A stretch of DNA of 53,651 nt from CAZOKH01 sp964580315 (GTDB lineage Bacteria; Chloroflexota; Anaerolineae; Anaerolineales; Anaerolineaceae), in contig CAZOKH010000008.1 in NCBI GenBank assembly GCA_964580315.1, positions 1 through 53,651 on the forward strand. Direction: 5' to 3'. The notes below the pieces were generated by a model. It saw only the letters and a list, made by a program, of their open reading frames with translations. It was not told where the DNA came from and did no database searches. The position numbers and the translations under genes are program-made. The number at the start of each line of letters is the position of its first letter. Positions within the stretch are counted from its first letter, which is position 1. This document shows, one piece after another, positions 24,878 to 33,567 of this stretch.

Positions 24878-26050
24878 ATGTTTAACAAGCTGTTTGCAAT
24901 CAAAAAAGAATCCGAAAAGAATGCCCAGTTCATTCCACAAAAGATTGAAGTACCGATCGGTGAACCAATCATTGAGTTGCGGGATATTGTCAAAACTTAT
25001 TCCAATGCGGCTGGTGATTTCACTGTTTTAAAAAACGTGAATGCCTGTTTCAATAAAGGGGAATTTGTGGGCGTAATTGGCAAATCAGGAAGTGGTAAAT
25101 CCACACTGATCAATATGATCACGGGTATTGATCACCCCACATCGGGCGAGGTGATCATTGCCGGAACCCCGGTTCACACGCTGACCGAAAGTGAAATGGC
25201 AATCTGGCGAGGTCACAATCTGGGCATTGTTTTTCAATTTTTTCAATTGCTTCCCATGCTGTCGTTGCTGGAAAATGTGATGCTGCCCATGGACTTTTGC
25301 AATATTTATGACCCGGCTGAGCGGGAAACAAAAGCCATGGAATTGCTTCGCCTGGTTGAAATGGAAGAACATGCCCACAAATCACCCGGCGCCATTTCTG
25401 GCGGACAGCAGCAGCGTGTTGCCATTGCACGCGCACTTGCGAATGATCCGCCGATTTTAATAGCTGATGAACCCACCGGAAACCTGGATTCAAAAACCGC
25501 CGATTCGGTGTTTGCCATGTTTGCCAACCTGGTTGAACGGGGAAAAACCATTGTCATGGTCACCCACGATACATCGCTTGCCAAGAGAGTGTCTCGTACT
25601 GTGCTCATCGCTGATGGCGAGCTGGTGAATGAATGGGTTTTCCGCACACTCCCGACATTGACACACCAACAGATGTTAACCGCAACCAAGAAAATGGAAA
25701 TCTTAACCTTCAAGCCGGGTGAAGAAATCATTCAACAGGGACAAATTGGTGATCGCTTCTTCATTATCACCGAAGGCTTTGTAGAAATCGCTCTAAAGCG
25801 TCCGCACGGCAGTGATGTTGTGGTTTCCCGTATGGGAGCAGGTCAATACGTGGGTGAAATTGAAGTATTGCATGGCGACCGGGCTATTGCAACCGTGCGC
25901 GCTGCCGAACTACCGGTTAGCGTGCTGTCGTTAAACCGCGAAACTTTTCTCAAGCTGCTGGAAGAATCTGAGTCTACTCGCAAGGCGGTCGAATACATCG
26001 TCAATCAGCGCCTGAACGAGAATCGCAGTGCCCGTCAGGATTTATTATGA
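24878..26050 (+). CDS. ABC transporter ATP-binding protein fused to a cyclic-nucleotide-binding-like domain
   Basis: A 390-residue fusion. Residues about 28-255 form a LolD/MacB-type ATPase: Walker A GKSGSGKST, Q-loop VFQFFQLL, signature ISGGQQQRVAIARA, Walker B ILIADEPTGNLD, H-loop VTHD. Residues about 265-380 have the CNBD/CRP jelly-roll pattern: LTFKPGEEIIQQGQIGDRFF, then GEIEVLHGDRAIATVRA. In cAMP-binding sites an arginine stands two residues before ATV; here it is three before, so ligand binding is doubtful. The domain may sense something else or be structural. GGAGG precedes the ATG, and the last codons overlap the next permease gene as ATGA, indicating tight coupling. Confidence 0.9.
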   Translation: MFNKLFAIKKESEKNAQFIPQKIEVPIGEPIIELRDIVKTYSNAAGDFTVLKNVNACFNKGEFVGVIGKSGSGKSTLINMITGIDHPTSGEVIIAGTPVHTLTESEMAIWRGHNLGIVFQFFQLLPMLSLLENVMLPMDFCNIYDPAERETKAMELLRLVEMEEHAHKSPGAISGGQQQRVAIARALANDPPILIADEPTGNLDSKTADSVFAMFANLVERGKTIVMVTHDTSLAKRVSRTVLIADGELVNEWVFRTLPTLTHQQMLTATKKMEILTFKPGEEIIQQGQIGDRFFIITEGFVEIALKRPHGSDVVVSRMGAGQYVGEIEVLHGDRAIATVRAAELPVSVLSLNRETFLKLLEESESTRKAVEYIVNQRLNENRSARQDLL

Positions 26051-28458
26051 AATTGGCTCCGCGCTGGCACAAGGTTATTCAAGACCTCTGGGGAAATAAA
26101 ATTCGCACCATACTGGTGATTCTTTCCATTGCGGTTGGTGTATTTGCAGTGGGTTTTGTATCCACCTCTTTTAACATCATATTGGGAGACATGGATAAAG
26201 ACTATCAGTCTTCCAATCCGCATTCGGCAATTATCTATTGCGAGCCATTCAATGAGAGCTTCGTCGAATCGTTGAATGATATTCCTGAAATTGCTGAAAT
26301 GCAGGGACGCAGGTCAATTGCCGCCCAGGCTAAAGATCCAACCGGGAAAACCATAGCATTAGCCATAACTGCCTTGCCCGAAAGCAGCCGGCAAACCATA
26401 GATAAAATGTTCGTCCTGGATTCAAGGTTTCCCATCAGCTTATCCAGGCAGAATTCACACCACTACATATCGCTAGAAAAATCTGGCGCCCAGGTTTTAG
26501 GTGTTCAACCCGGCGATACCCTTACCATCGAAATTCAAGGGGAAAAAATCAGAGACCTGCTGGTCACTTCAATTGTTCACGACCCCGGCAATCCCTCCTA
26601 TTTGTTTTCAAACCAGGTCGCAGCCTATGTTGATAAATCGACGATGGAATGGCTCAGTGGCTCAAGCGACTACACTCAACTATATTTTACGGTTCGGGAT
26701 AAGAAAACTGACGAAGAATTTGTCAAACAGGTCGCCAGTACAGTTTCAGACAAAATCAGCAAAAGCGGACGCCAGGTCTATGGATCTTTTGTCTATAGGC
26801 CCGGGCAGCATTTTGCGGCCGACATCACCTCGGCGCTTGGCGCAGTGATGAGCCTGCTTGGGGCATTTTCTGTTCTATTAAGTGGATTTCTGGTAATCAA
26901 TACAATTAACGCCCTGCTGGCACAACATACGCGGCAAATTGGGATTATGAAATCCATTGGCGGGACAACCGGGCAGATTATTTCCATGTACCTGGTTATG
27001 GTAATGGCATTTGGTTTCCTGGCATTTCTGATTGCTGCTCCGATTGCAGCGGCAGCCGGCTATGTGGTCGCCAGGGGTATCGGCGCATATTTAAACTTCC
27101 AGGTCGCAGGTTTTCGAATTCCAACCAGCACACTAATCCTGGAGCTTGTGGTTGCAATTCTCATCCCGCTGGTTTCCGCTCTGTTCCCGGTTTTTAAAGG
27201 CACACGCATAAGCATCCGCGAAGCTATCAGTGATTATGGGTTAAGCAGCAAAAAAGCCGCGGTTTCTGTAATTGACAAAATTATCAATCAATTTCACAAC
27301 CTCCCTCGCCCCCAAATCATATCGATGAAAAATACTTTTCGTCGAAAAACCAGGCTATTCCTCACGCTCTCGACACTTACCTTAGCCGGAGCAATTTTCA
27401 TCAGTGTCTTAAATGTGCAATCCTCATTTATGAAAGAAATTGACCAGACAATTGGTTATATTCTTTCTGATGTTAACATTGCCTTCTCGCGCCCTCACCG
27501 CATTCAGAGGCTGCAATCGATTGCCCGGTCAGTTCCGGGCGTAATCATGGTTGAGGGTTGGGGCGCTGCATCAGCAGAACTGCTTTATAGCGGATCGGAT
27601 ACCAGTACTGAAATATCCATTCTTGCACCACCGGCGCAATCGACTTTAATTAAACCTGTCCTGACCGCCGGGAGATGGCTGCGCCCGGATGATGAAAATT
27701 CCATTGTGATTGGCAATCACTTAATAAAGGTTCGGCCCGACCTCAAGGTCGGCAGTCAGGTCATGCTAAAAATCAACGGGAAAGAATATCAATGGAATGT
27801 GGTGGGGATTTACCACATGGCGGGCAACACGCTCACCCCCATGGTGTACGCAAATTATGAATATATTGCCAGGCTGCAAAACACCGTCGATATGGTTGAC
27901 AACATTCGCGTGGTAACCACCGACAAAACCGCTCGAGGTCAGCAATTGGTGGCGAATGCATTAAAAGCCGGTTACGAAACAGCCGGCATTCAGGCGGTTG
28001 AAGTCTTGACCGGATCAGAAATCATTCAACAAAACGCGGCTGTGATTAACATCCTGATCTATTTCTTGCTAATCATGGCCATATTAATTGCATTTGTGGG
28101 CGGCCTGGGGCTCATGGGCACAATGAGCATGAATGTACTGGAAAGAACTCGTGAAATTGGCGTGATGCGAGCTATCGGCGCCAGGGATGTGGAAGTATTT
28201 AAGCTGATCATTCAAGAAGGCATACTAATTGGAATGCTCAGTTGGACAATTGGAATGATTGTCGCCGTTCCCATCACACTTCTTTTAGACTATGTGGTTG
28301 GCATTGCCTTTATCACCACACCCATGAAGTTTATCTATTCCGCCAATGGGATTTTAATCTGGCTGGTGCTGGTGGTCGTCATCTCCTACCTTTCCAGTCT
28401 GCTGCCGGCGCGAAACGCTACCCGCCTAACCATTCGCGAAATCCTGGCCTATGAATAA
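26047..28458 (+). CDS. Double FtsX-domain ABC transporter permease
   Basis: An 803-residue permease made of two MacB/FtsX halves. Each has one N-terminal membrane segment, a large extracytoplasmic domain and three C-terminal segments, about eight in total (first half near residues 18-40 and 275-385; second half near 435-455 and 670-795). Coupling-helix segments are QIGIMKSIGG in the first half and EIGVMRAIGA in the second. This architecture resembles lipoprotein or peptide-handling exporters (LolC/E-like fused, or YknZ/BceB relatives). It overlaps the ATPase-CNBD gene by 4 bases. The substrate is unknown. Confidence 0.9.
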   Translation: MKLAPRWHKVIQDLWGNKIRTILVILSIAVGVFAVGFVSTSFNIILGDMDKDYQSSNPHSAIIYCEPFNESFVESLNDIPEIAEMQGRRSIAAQAKDPTGKTIALAITALPESSRQTIDKMFVLDSRFPISLSRQNSHHYISLEKSGAQVLGVQPGDTLTIEIQGEKIRDLLVTSIVHDPGNPSYLFSNQVAAYVDKSTMEWLSGSSDYTQLYFTVRDKKTDEEFVKQVASTVSDKISKSGRQVYGSFVYRPGQHFAADITSALGAVMSLLGAFSVLLSGFLVINTINALLAQHTRQIGIMKSIGGTTGQIISMYLVMVMAFGFLAFLIAAPIAAAAGYVVARGIGAYLNFQVAGFRIPTSTLILELVVAILIPLVSALFPVFKGTRISIREAISDYGLSSKKAAVSVIDKIINQFHNLPRPQIISMKNTFRRKTRLFLTLSTLTLAGAIFISVLNVQSSFMKEIDQTIGYILSDVNIAFSRPHRIQRLQSIARSVPGVIMVEGWGAASAELLYSGSDTSTEISILAPPAQSTLIKPVLTAGRWLRPDDENSIVIGNHLIKVRPDLKVGSQVMLKINGKEYQWNVVGIYHMAGNTLTPMVYANYEYIARLQNTVDMVDNIRVVTTDKTARGQQLVANALKAGYETAGIQAVEVLTGSEIIQQNAAVINILIYFLLIMAILIAFVGGLGLMGTMSMNVLERTREIGVMRAIGARDVEVFKLIIQEGILIGMLSWTIGMIVAVPITLLLDYVVGIAFITTPMKFIYSANGILIWLVLVVVISYLSSLLPARNATRLTIREILAYE

Positions 28459-28515
28459 TTTATCAAGTTTGTGATATATTTTATTAGTGAATTTTTTCTA
28501 TCTCTGGAGCCGTTT

Positions 28516-29712
28516 GTGAAAAAACAGCACAGCTATTCCTGGATTATCTTAATGTCCCTTATGGTATTCATTCTTGCTGGTTGCCAGGGGGCATCAACCA
28601 ACGATTCTGAAAATAAACAATCCGATGCCGTGCAGACTCCCACACCTGAGAGTACCTTCACTTCGATTGAATCAAAAGTGGCGCCGGTGCGCAAAGCCTT
28701 GTTAAGTTTTGCCATTAGTGGTGTCGTTGAAGAGACGTTTGTTTCTGAAGGCGAATTGGTGAAGGAAGGTGATTTGATCGCCCGGCTGGAAGGAAGTGAA
28801 AGCCTCACGGCGGCAATTGCACAGGCAAAATTTGAAGTGCTGCAAGCCAAACAGGAGTTAGATGCCTTGTATGATGAGGCAGAGCTTTCAAAAGCCCGGG
28901 CTGAACAGGCGCTTGCAGAAGCACAACTGTTGTTAAAAAATGCCAAAGATGCACGCGAAAGCAAAGACTATCAGCAAGTATCCAAAAACACCCTTGAAGG
29001 CCTGCGTGCTGATTACATCCTCGCCCAAGATGAATTGAAAAACGCTGAAGACTATTACCAGGGCTACAAAGACAAACCGGATTTTGACATCGATAAAGCA
29101 AAAGCACTCAATCGCCTGGCTGAAGCGCGAAAATTAAGCGATCGCGCTTTAGACAATTTGAATAAGGTCTTGTCGCGCCCCGACCCGCAGGAAGTTGCAA
29201 AAGCAGATGCAGAAGTAGCCAGGGCACAGGCGCTGGTCGACAAAGCGCAGTTGGATTATGAGAAAGTGAAAGATGGACCCGATCCCGACCAGTTAAAATT
29301 AGCCCAGTCTAATTTGACAGCTGCTGAGGCAAATCTGAAATCAACCGAAGCCGGCTCGCAAGACATCACCATCAAGGCCCCTTTCAATGGTCTGGTTGCT
29401 TCCAATGGATTAAAAATTGGCCAATTCACCTCTCCTGAAACATCGCAGGTGGCGATTGGCGATACCACCGAATGGCAAATTGAAACCACTGACCTCAAGG
29501 AAGATGAAATCAGTGGGGTAAATATAGGCGACCGGGTTTTGATCACAATTGATGCGTATCCTGACCTTGAATTCTTTGGCACCGTGGATCAAATCCAAAC
29601 ATTTGGAAAAGATAAACAGGGCGATATCGTCTATAAAGCCATAATTATTTTCGAACAAATTGATAAACCGCTATTCTGGAATATGACCGCAGCAATTCAT
29701 ATCCCTTCATGA
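28516..29712 (+). CDS. HlyD-like adaptor lipoprotein (first paralogue)
   Basis: A 398-residue periplasmic-adaptor-type protein. The signal peptide MKKQHSYSWIILMSLMVF ends in lipobox LAGC. The biotinyl-lipoyl-like half (KVAPVRKALLSFAISGVVEE, VKEGDLIARLEG), a long Ala/Glu/Lys-rich coiled coil (about residues 90-290), the second lipoyl half (ITIKAPFNGLVASNGLKIGQ) and a beta-barrel (WQIETTDLKEDEI, GDRVLITIDAYPDL) follow in order. Start GTG 28516 is chosen because GGAG lies 6 nt upstream; the longer frame from 28471 has neither site nor signal-peptide start. It works with the ABC permeases upstream. Anchoring by lipid fits a cell with no classical outer membrane. Confidence 0.88.
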   Translation: MKKQHSYSWIILMSLMVFILAGCQGASTNDSENKQSDAVQTPTPESTFTSIESKVAPVRKALLSFAISGVVEETFVSEGELVKEGDLIARLEGSESLTAAIAQAKFEVLQAKQELDALYDEAELSKARAEQALAEAQLLLKNAKDARESKDYQQVSKNTLEGLRADYILAQDELKNAEDYYQGYKDKPDFDIDKAKALNRLAEARKLSDRALDNLNKVLSRPDPQEVAKADAEVARAQALVDKAQLDYEKVKDGPDPDQLKLAQSNLTAAEANLKSTEAGSQDITIKAPFNGLVASNGLKIGQFTSPETSQVAIGDTTEWQIETTDLKEDEISGVNIGDRVLITIDAYPDLEFFGTVDQIQTFGKDKQGDIVYKAIIIFEQIDKPLFWNMTAAIHIPS

Positions 29713-29738
29713 ATGACATAAGTTTGATGGAGAGATTA

Positions 29739-30941
29739 ATGATAAATAGAACCGGGGCTCGAAATTTATTTTTTTTGATTACAGCAATTCTGTTGATGGC
29801 TTTCCTTGTGGGGTGCGGAGCCAATGCCGAAACAGGCCAGCCAGCCGATGTTGATGCGACCATCCAGACGCCGGTGGCAGCAAGTTATGCTGTCATGGCT
29901 GAGGGAAAAGTTGTTCCAGTGAAAAATGCCATATTAAGCTTTCCGGCGCCGGGAGTTGTAGCTGAAGTTGTAAAAGATGAAGGCAGCCAACTTCGAAAAG
30001 GGGAAATTATTGCCTGGCTGAATGGGAAAGAAAATGCCGAAGCCTCCATCGCCGCTGCTGAGGCACAACTGACTGCTGCTCAGCAGGCGCTCGATGACTT
30101 GATTGAAAACGCCGCACTGGAAAAGGCATCCAAAGAACTGGCTCTGGCCGAAGCTCAAAAAACTTTGGAAGATGCCAATGAAGAGCGTGAAAAACGGGAT
30201 TACATCCGGGTGAATCAGAATACACTGGATGGTATTAAAGCCCAATATATCCTGGCGCAAGATGCAGTGGATGAGGCTGAAGAAGATTTTAGCTATTTTG
30301 AAGACCGGGAAGAAGACGACCCACAACGCGCATATTTCCTCACCATCCTGGTCAATGCCCGCAAAGCACGCGACATTGCCAAATACAACCTGGATTACGC
30401 TTCAAATTACTACGATCCAGAAGAGATTGCCGAGGCGAATGCGAATGTTTCTGTGGCGCAGGCAAACCTCGAAAAAGCTCAAAAAGATTACGACGCAGTA
30501 AAAGACGGCCCTGATCCAGACGAGCTTGAACTGGCCGAAGCGGCTGTTCAAAATGCCGAAGCACAGCTTACCGCAGCAAAATCCGCTTTGGATAACCTGG
30601 CTTTAAAAGCGCCCTTTGATGGAAAAGTGGTCTCCAACGACCTGGAAGTTGGCGAATATGTGACACCTGGCGGCCAGTTGGTTGCATATGGCGATCTGTC
30701 TGAATGGCAAGTTGAAACCACTGACTTAACCGAATTGAATATCATTGACATCCAGGTAGGCGACCCTGTTTCGGTATCGGTCGACGCCGTGCCCGGGCTT
30801 TCCATGGAAGGCGAAGTGACAGGGATTAAATCCTATGGTGAAAACAACCAGGGAGATATCACCTACACCGTTTATATAAAATTACTGGATCCTGATGAGC
30901 GCTTGAAATGGAATATGACCGCTTTTGCAGTTTTTGAGTAA
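29739..30941 (+). CDS. HlyD-like adaptor lipoprotein (second paralogue)
   Basis: A 400-residue paralogue of the preceding gene, with signal peptide and lipobox LVGC. Lipoyl halves are KVVPVKNAILSFPAPGVVAEV and LALKAPFDGKVVSNDLEVGE around an acidic coiled coil, then the barrel WQVETTDLTELNIIDIQVGD. The segment DAVKDGPDPDEL is nearly the same as KVKDGPDPDQL in the first paralogue, so the pair arose by duplication. ATG 29739 has GGAGAG directly upstream. The longer frame begins at ATG 29709, overlapping the previous stop, and lacks such a site. It ends the exporter cluster at a strong terminator. Confidence 0.88.
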   Translation: MINRTGARNLFFLITAILLMAFLVGCGANAETGQPADVDATIQTPVAASYAVMAEGKVVPVKNAILSFPAPGVVAEVVKDEGSQLRKGEIIAWLNGKENAEASIAAAEAQLTAAQQALDDLIENAALEKASKELALAEAQKTLEDANEEREKRDYIRVNQNTLDGIKAQYILAQDAVDEAEEDFSYFEDREEDDPQRAYFLTILVNARKARDIAKYNLDYASNYYDPEEIAEANANVSVAQANLEKAQKDYDAVKDGPDPDELELAEAAVQNAEAQLTAAKSALDNLALKAPFDGKVVSNDLEVGEYVTPGGQLVAYGDLSEWQVETTDLTELNIIDIQVGDPVSVSVDAVPGLSMEGEVTGIKSYGENNQGDITYTVYIKLLDPDERLKWNMTAFAVFE

Positions 30942-30958
30942 GTTCATTGCTTGCTAGC

Positions 30959-30996
30959 AAAAGCCGCCAGCGCACATTTATGCGCTGGCGGCTTTT
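30959..30996. terminator. Bidirectional terminator between exporter and beta-propeller genes
   Basis: A perfect 16-bp stem (30959-30974 with 30981-30996, core GCCGCCAGCGCA) with a 6-nt loop, flanked by A and T runs, lies between convergent genes. Confidence 0.9.
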
Positions 30997-31014
30997 TAAT
31001 CGTGACCAATCCGG

Positions 31015-32394
31015 TTATTGAAGAATGAAATCGTATGTCGGGAAGAATGTGGCAGGATCGCCGCGCAAATCAGCCACCAGTTCCAGATATCCTTCCAGGT
31101 TTTCCAGGTAAACTTTCCACCCCAGGGTACTTCTCTCAAGATACAGGAACTGCTCACCATCAACCCAGTTGACAAAATCAGCCGGCCCGGTGTTCATTAA
31201 AGGTTTATACCCTCCACCGACCTGTCCTAACTGGGCATTGTCTCCGGTTCCCGCCGCAAAAATAAACCGGGTGGAATCAGGCGACCAGGCGCTGAATGTC
31301 ACCAACCCTTTTTCGTAAATCGTTTTGGACATTCCGTTCAAGGTGAGAATATACAACTCGTATTCGGTATCGCCTGTTTTCTCACCATCTTCAAGATATG
31401 CCAGTTTGGCCTGGTCAGGCGAGAACTCTGCTGCGGCAAAAGGCGACACATTAAGATCTCCCAGTTTTGCAGAGGAAGCGGTGCCAACCGTAATTTGCCA
31501 GATTGCAGAAGGCTGCAATGGTGAAATGTAGGGGTCTTCGGGAGGTATGATAACCAATAATTTATCTCCCTGCGCTGACCATTTTGGCGCCGGGTAATAA
31601 TAAAATTCAGAATAGGTGTTGACTTTAGGGAAGGTAAGAACACCATCCCTGCGGTTTGAACCATCCGCATTAATCAGGCTGATTTTTTCAGGGGTAACCA
31701 GGGCGAGCTGCGTACCGTCTGGAGAATAGTAAAAGATTCCACCATTGCCGGGAGTTTGCGTTTGTTTTAATTCACCGCTGTCTGCGTTCACAATCCAGAG
31801 GTCATCATTTACAAACATCCCGGGGCCGTCAAACACCGGCGCGCTAACAAACGCCAATTCATGTGTGCCGGGCCGCCAGGTAAACACATACGGCATACCG
31901 CCAACGGCATCTTCATTATTCTTCATGGAATCAAACTGGCTCTCACTAACCAGTTGTTTTTCGCCTGTTCCATCCGGTTTAATTACCCAGAAACTGTATT
32001 TAAAATCATCGTGCAGCCTGACAAAAGCCAGCCATTCACCGTCTTCAGAAAGTCCAATGTCATAGACATCACCAGATGTGATGAGTTGTCGGGTGTTTTT
32101 CTGGGCATCGCGTATGAAAATATTCTTATTGGAATCGGTGTAAGCCACAACCAGTTTCTTGTTTTCATTGGAGCCTGAATCAGCAGCCTCATCAACAACT
32201 TCAGGCGTGGCGGTTATCATTTCAACAGATGGCTCCAAAGCTTTAGAGTCTTCAGCCTGTACTGCCGCCAAGGTGGCAGCCACTTTTGTGGCGACAACGC
32301 TTTCTTGATCTACTATCTGGGGGGTAGCACAGGCCAGAATTATGATTGATATTGCAGTTAAAACAAAAAGCCATTGCATGCGATTCTTTTTCAT
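31015..32394 (-). CDS. TolB/WD40-like beta-propeller lipoprotein
   Basis: A 459-residue secreted lipoprotein. The signal peptide MKKNRMQWLFVLTAISII ends in lipobox ILAC. A low-complexity Ala/Glu/Val spacer follows. The rest is a beta-propeller of repeated WxPDGT-like blades (DIGLSEDGEWLAFVR, VIKPDGTGEKQLV, YYSPDGTQLALVT, AEFSPDQAKLAYLE, SAWSPDSTRFIFAAG), the pattern of TolB/PD40 repeats. It probably binds proteins or glycans at the cell surface; no enzymatic residues are seen. ATG 32394 has GGAGAG 7 nt upstream, so the longer frame from 32439 is rejected. Confidence 0.82.
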   Translation of the reverse strand: MKKNRMQWLFVLTAISIIILACATPQIVDQESVVATKVAATLAAVQAEDSKALEPSVEMITATPEVVDEAADSGSNENKKLVVAYTDSNKNIFIRDAQKNTRQLITSGDVYDIGLSEDGEWLAFVRLHDDFKYSFWVIKPDGTGEKQLVSESQFDSMKNNEDAVGGMPYVFTWRPGTHELAFVSAPVFDGPGMFVNDDLWIVNADSGELKQTQTPGNGGIFYYSPDGTQLALVTPEKISLINADGSNRRDGVLTFPKVNTYSEFYYYPAPKWSAQGDKLLVIIPPEDPYISPLQPSAIWQITVGTASSAKLGDLNVSPFAAAEFSPDQAKLAYLEDGEKTGDTEYELYILTLNGMSKTIYEKGLVTFSAWSPDSTRFIFAAGTGDNAQLGQVGGGYKPLMNTGPADFVNWVDGEQFLYLERSTLGWKVYLENLEGYLELVADLRGDPATFFPTYDFILQ

Positions 32395-32505
32395 CACATC
32401 ACTCTCCAGTGCATCAGGCATAAATACATACAACTTCATCCCACCTCTGTGTAGGAGTAGGGTTAGGACTATTTCTTATTATACAAAAGAATGGTTTAGA
32501 TGTTG

Positions 32506-33564
32506 TTAATTAGAGAAAAGTTTTTGATTTACCCCGTCCAGGCTTTCGCGAGATGGACGAATCTGTTCTGGCAAAAGACGGTTTAATGGCGTTTCGGGCA
32601 AATCGTAAAACTCGAATAGATTGGGCGTTTCCACGTCCAGGTAGATCAACCCTGTCACCATCAAGTGATCTTTCTCAGCTTTTTCAAGCATGGAAAAAGC
32701 CTGCCAGCGCACAGTTGGATCGTAGCCTTTTTCCAGTTTTTTTAGCATAAGCACCGATCCGTCATGTAAAGTGACTTCACGCATGGAGCCCTCTTCAAAA
32801 TTCTCGAGTTTGATTTCATCTTTGGTTGGCACAAAAGAGAGTTCATTCAGAGGGATTTCATGCTCGCGTCCCCAGGAATAAGAATGCATAAAATTGTCTT
32901 TATTATTGAAACTGACGCACGGACTAATAATATCCAACACGGCAATACCATTGTGCAAAAGCGCCGCCTTAATTAATTCGCGCACTTGCTTCGGATCACC
33001 GGCAAATGACCGGGCAACAAAGGTCGCATTGGTCGCAAGAGCCTCCATGCAAATATCAACAGGGAAAAAGGGATTGGTTCCCTGGTGCTTCATGCTTTGC
33101 CCTTTTTCAGCAGTGGCCGAAAACTGCCCCTTGGTGAGCCCGTAGACGCCGTTATTTTCCACAATATAGACCATAGGCAAGTTTCGGCGTACCAGGTGTT
33201 TAAATTGCCCAAAACCAATGCTAGCTGTATCGCCATCACCGCTGACGCCAATGCCATGCATGCTCGTATCTGCAAACAATGCGCCCAACGCCAACGAGGG
33301 CATCCGCCCATGTAAGCCATTAAAACCAAATGAACGGCTCAAGAAATAGGTGGGGCTTTTACTGGAACAGCCGATTCCACTGAATTTGACAATTTTTTCC
33401 GGCAATATACCCAGTTCAAAACAGGCGGCAATAATCTGTCCGGCAATTGAGGTGTGACCACAGCCAGGGCACAAGGTGCTTGGGGCGCCACGGTAATCCG
33501 CTCTCGTCAACCCAATAGCGTTGGTCTTATTCTTTGTTTCGCCTTCCATAATCCCATTAACCAT
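32506..33564 (-). CDS. korB: 2-oxoacid:ferredoxin oxidoreductase, beta subunit
   Basis: A 352-residue TPP-binding subunit. CPGCGH is the N-terminal signature, GDGDTASIG binds magnesium-TPP, and ENNGVYGLTKGQFSAT is the conserved follow-on loop. With the alpha/gamma subunit encoded just upstream it converts a 2-oxoacid plus CoA to acyl-CoA, CO2 and reduced ferredoxin. The KorB-like length and the separate fused gamma-alpha partner favour 2-oxoglutarate or general 2-oxoacid specificity over pyruvate synthase PorABCD; substrate is not proven. It starts 3 nt after the korA stop codon with an AGG-type site. Confidence 0.9.
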   Translation of the reverse strand: MVNGIMEGETKNKTNAIGLTRADYRGAPSTLCPGCGHTSIAGQIIAACFELGILPEKIVKFSGIGCSSKSPTYFLSRSFGFNGLHGRMPSLALGALFADTSMHGIGVSGDGDTASIGFGQFKHLVRRNLPMVYIVENNGVYGLTKGQFSATAEKGQSMKHQGTNPFFPVDICMEALATNATFVARSFAGDPKQVRELIKAALLHNGIAVLDIISPCVSFNNKDNFMHSYSWGREHEIPLNELSFVPTKDEIKLENFEEGSMREVTLHDGSVLMLKKLEKGYDPTVRWQAFSMLEKAEKDHLMVTGLIYLDVETPNLFEFYDLPETPLNRLLPEQIRPSRESLDGVNQKLFSN

Positions 33565-33567
33565 GAT

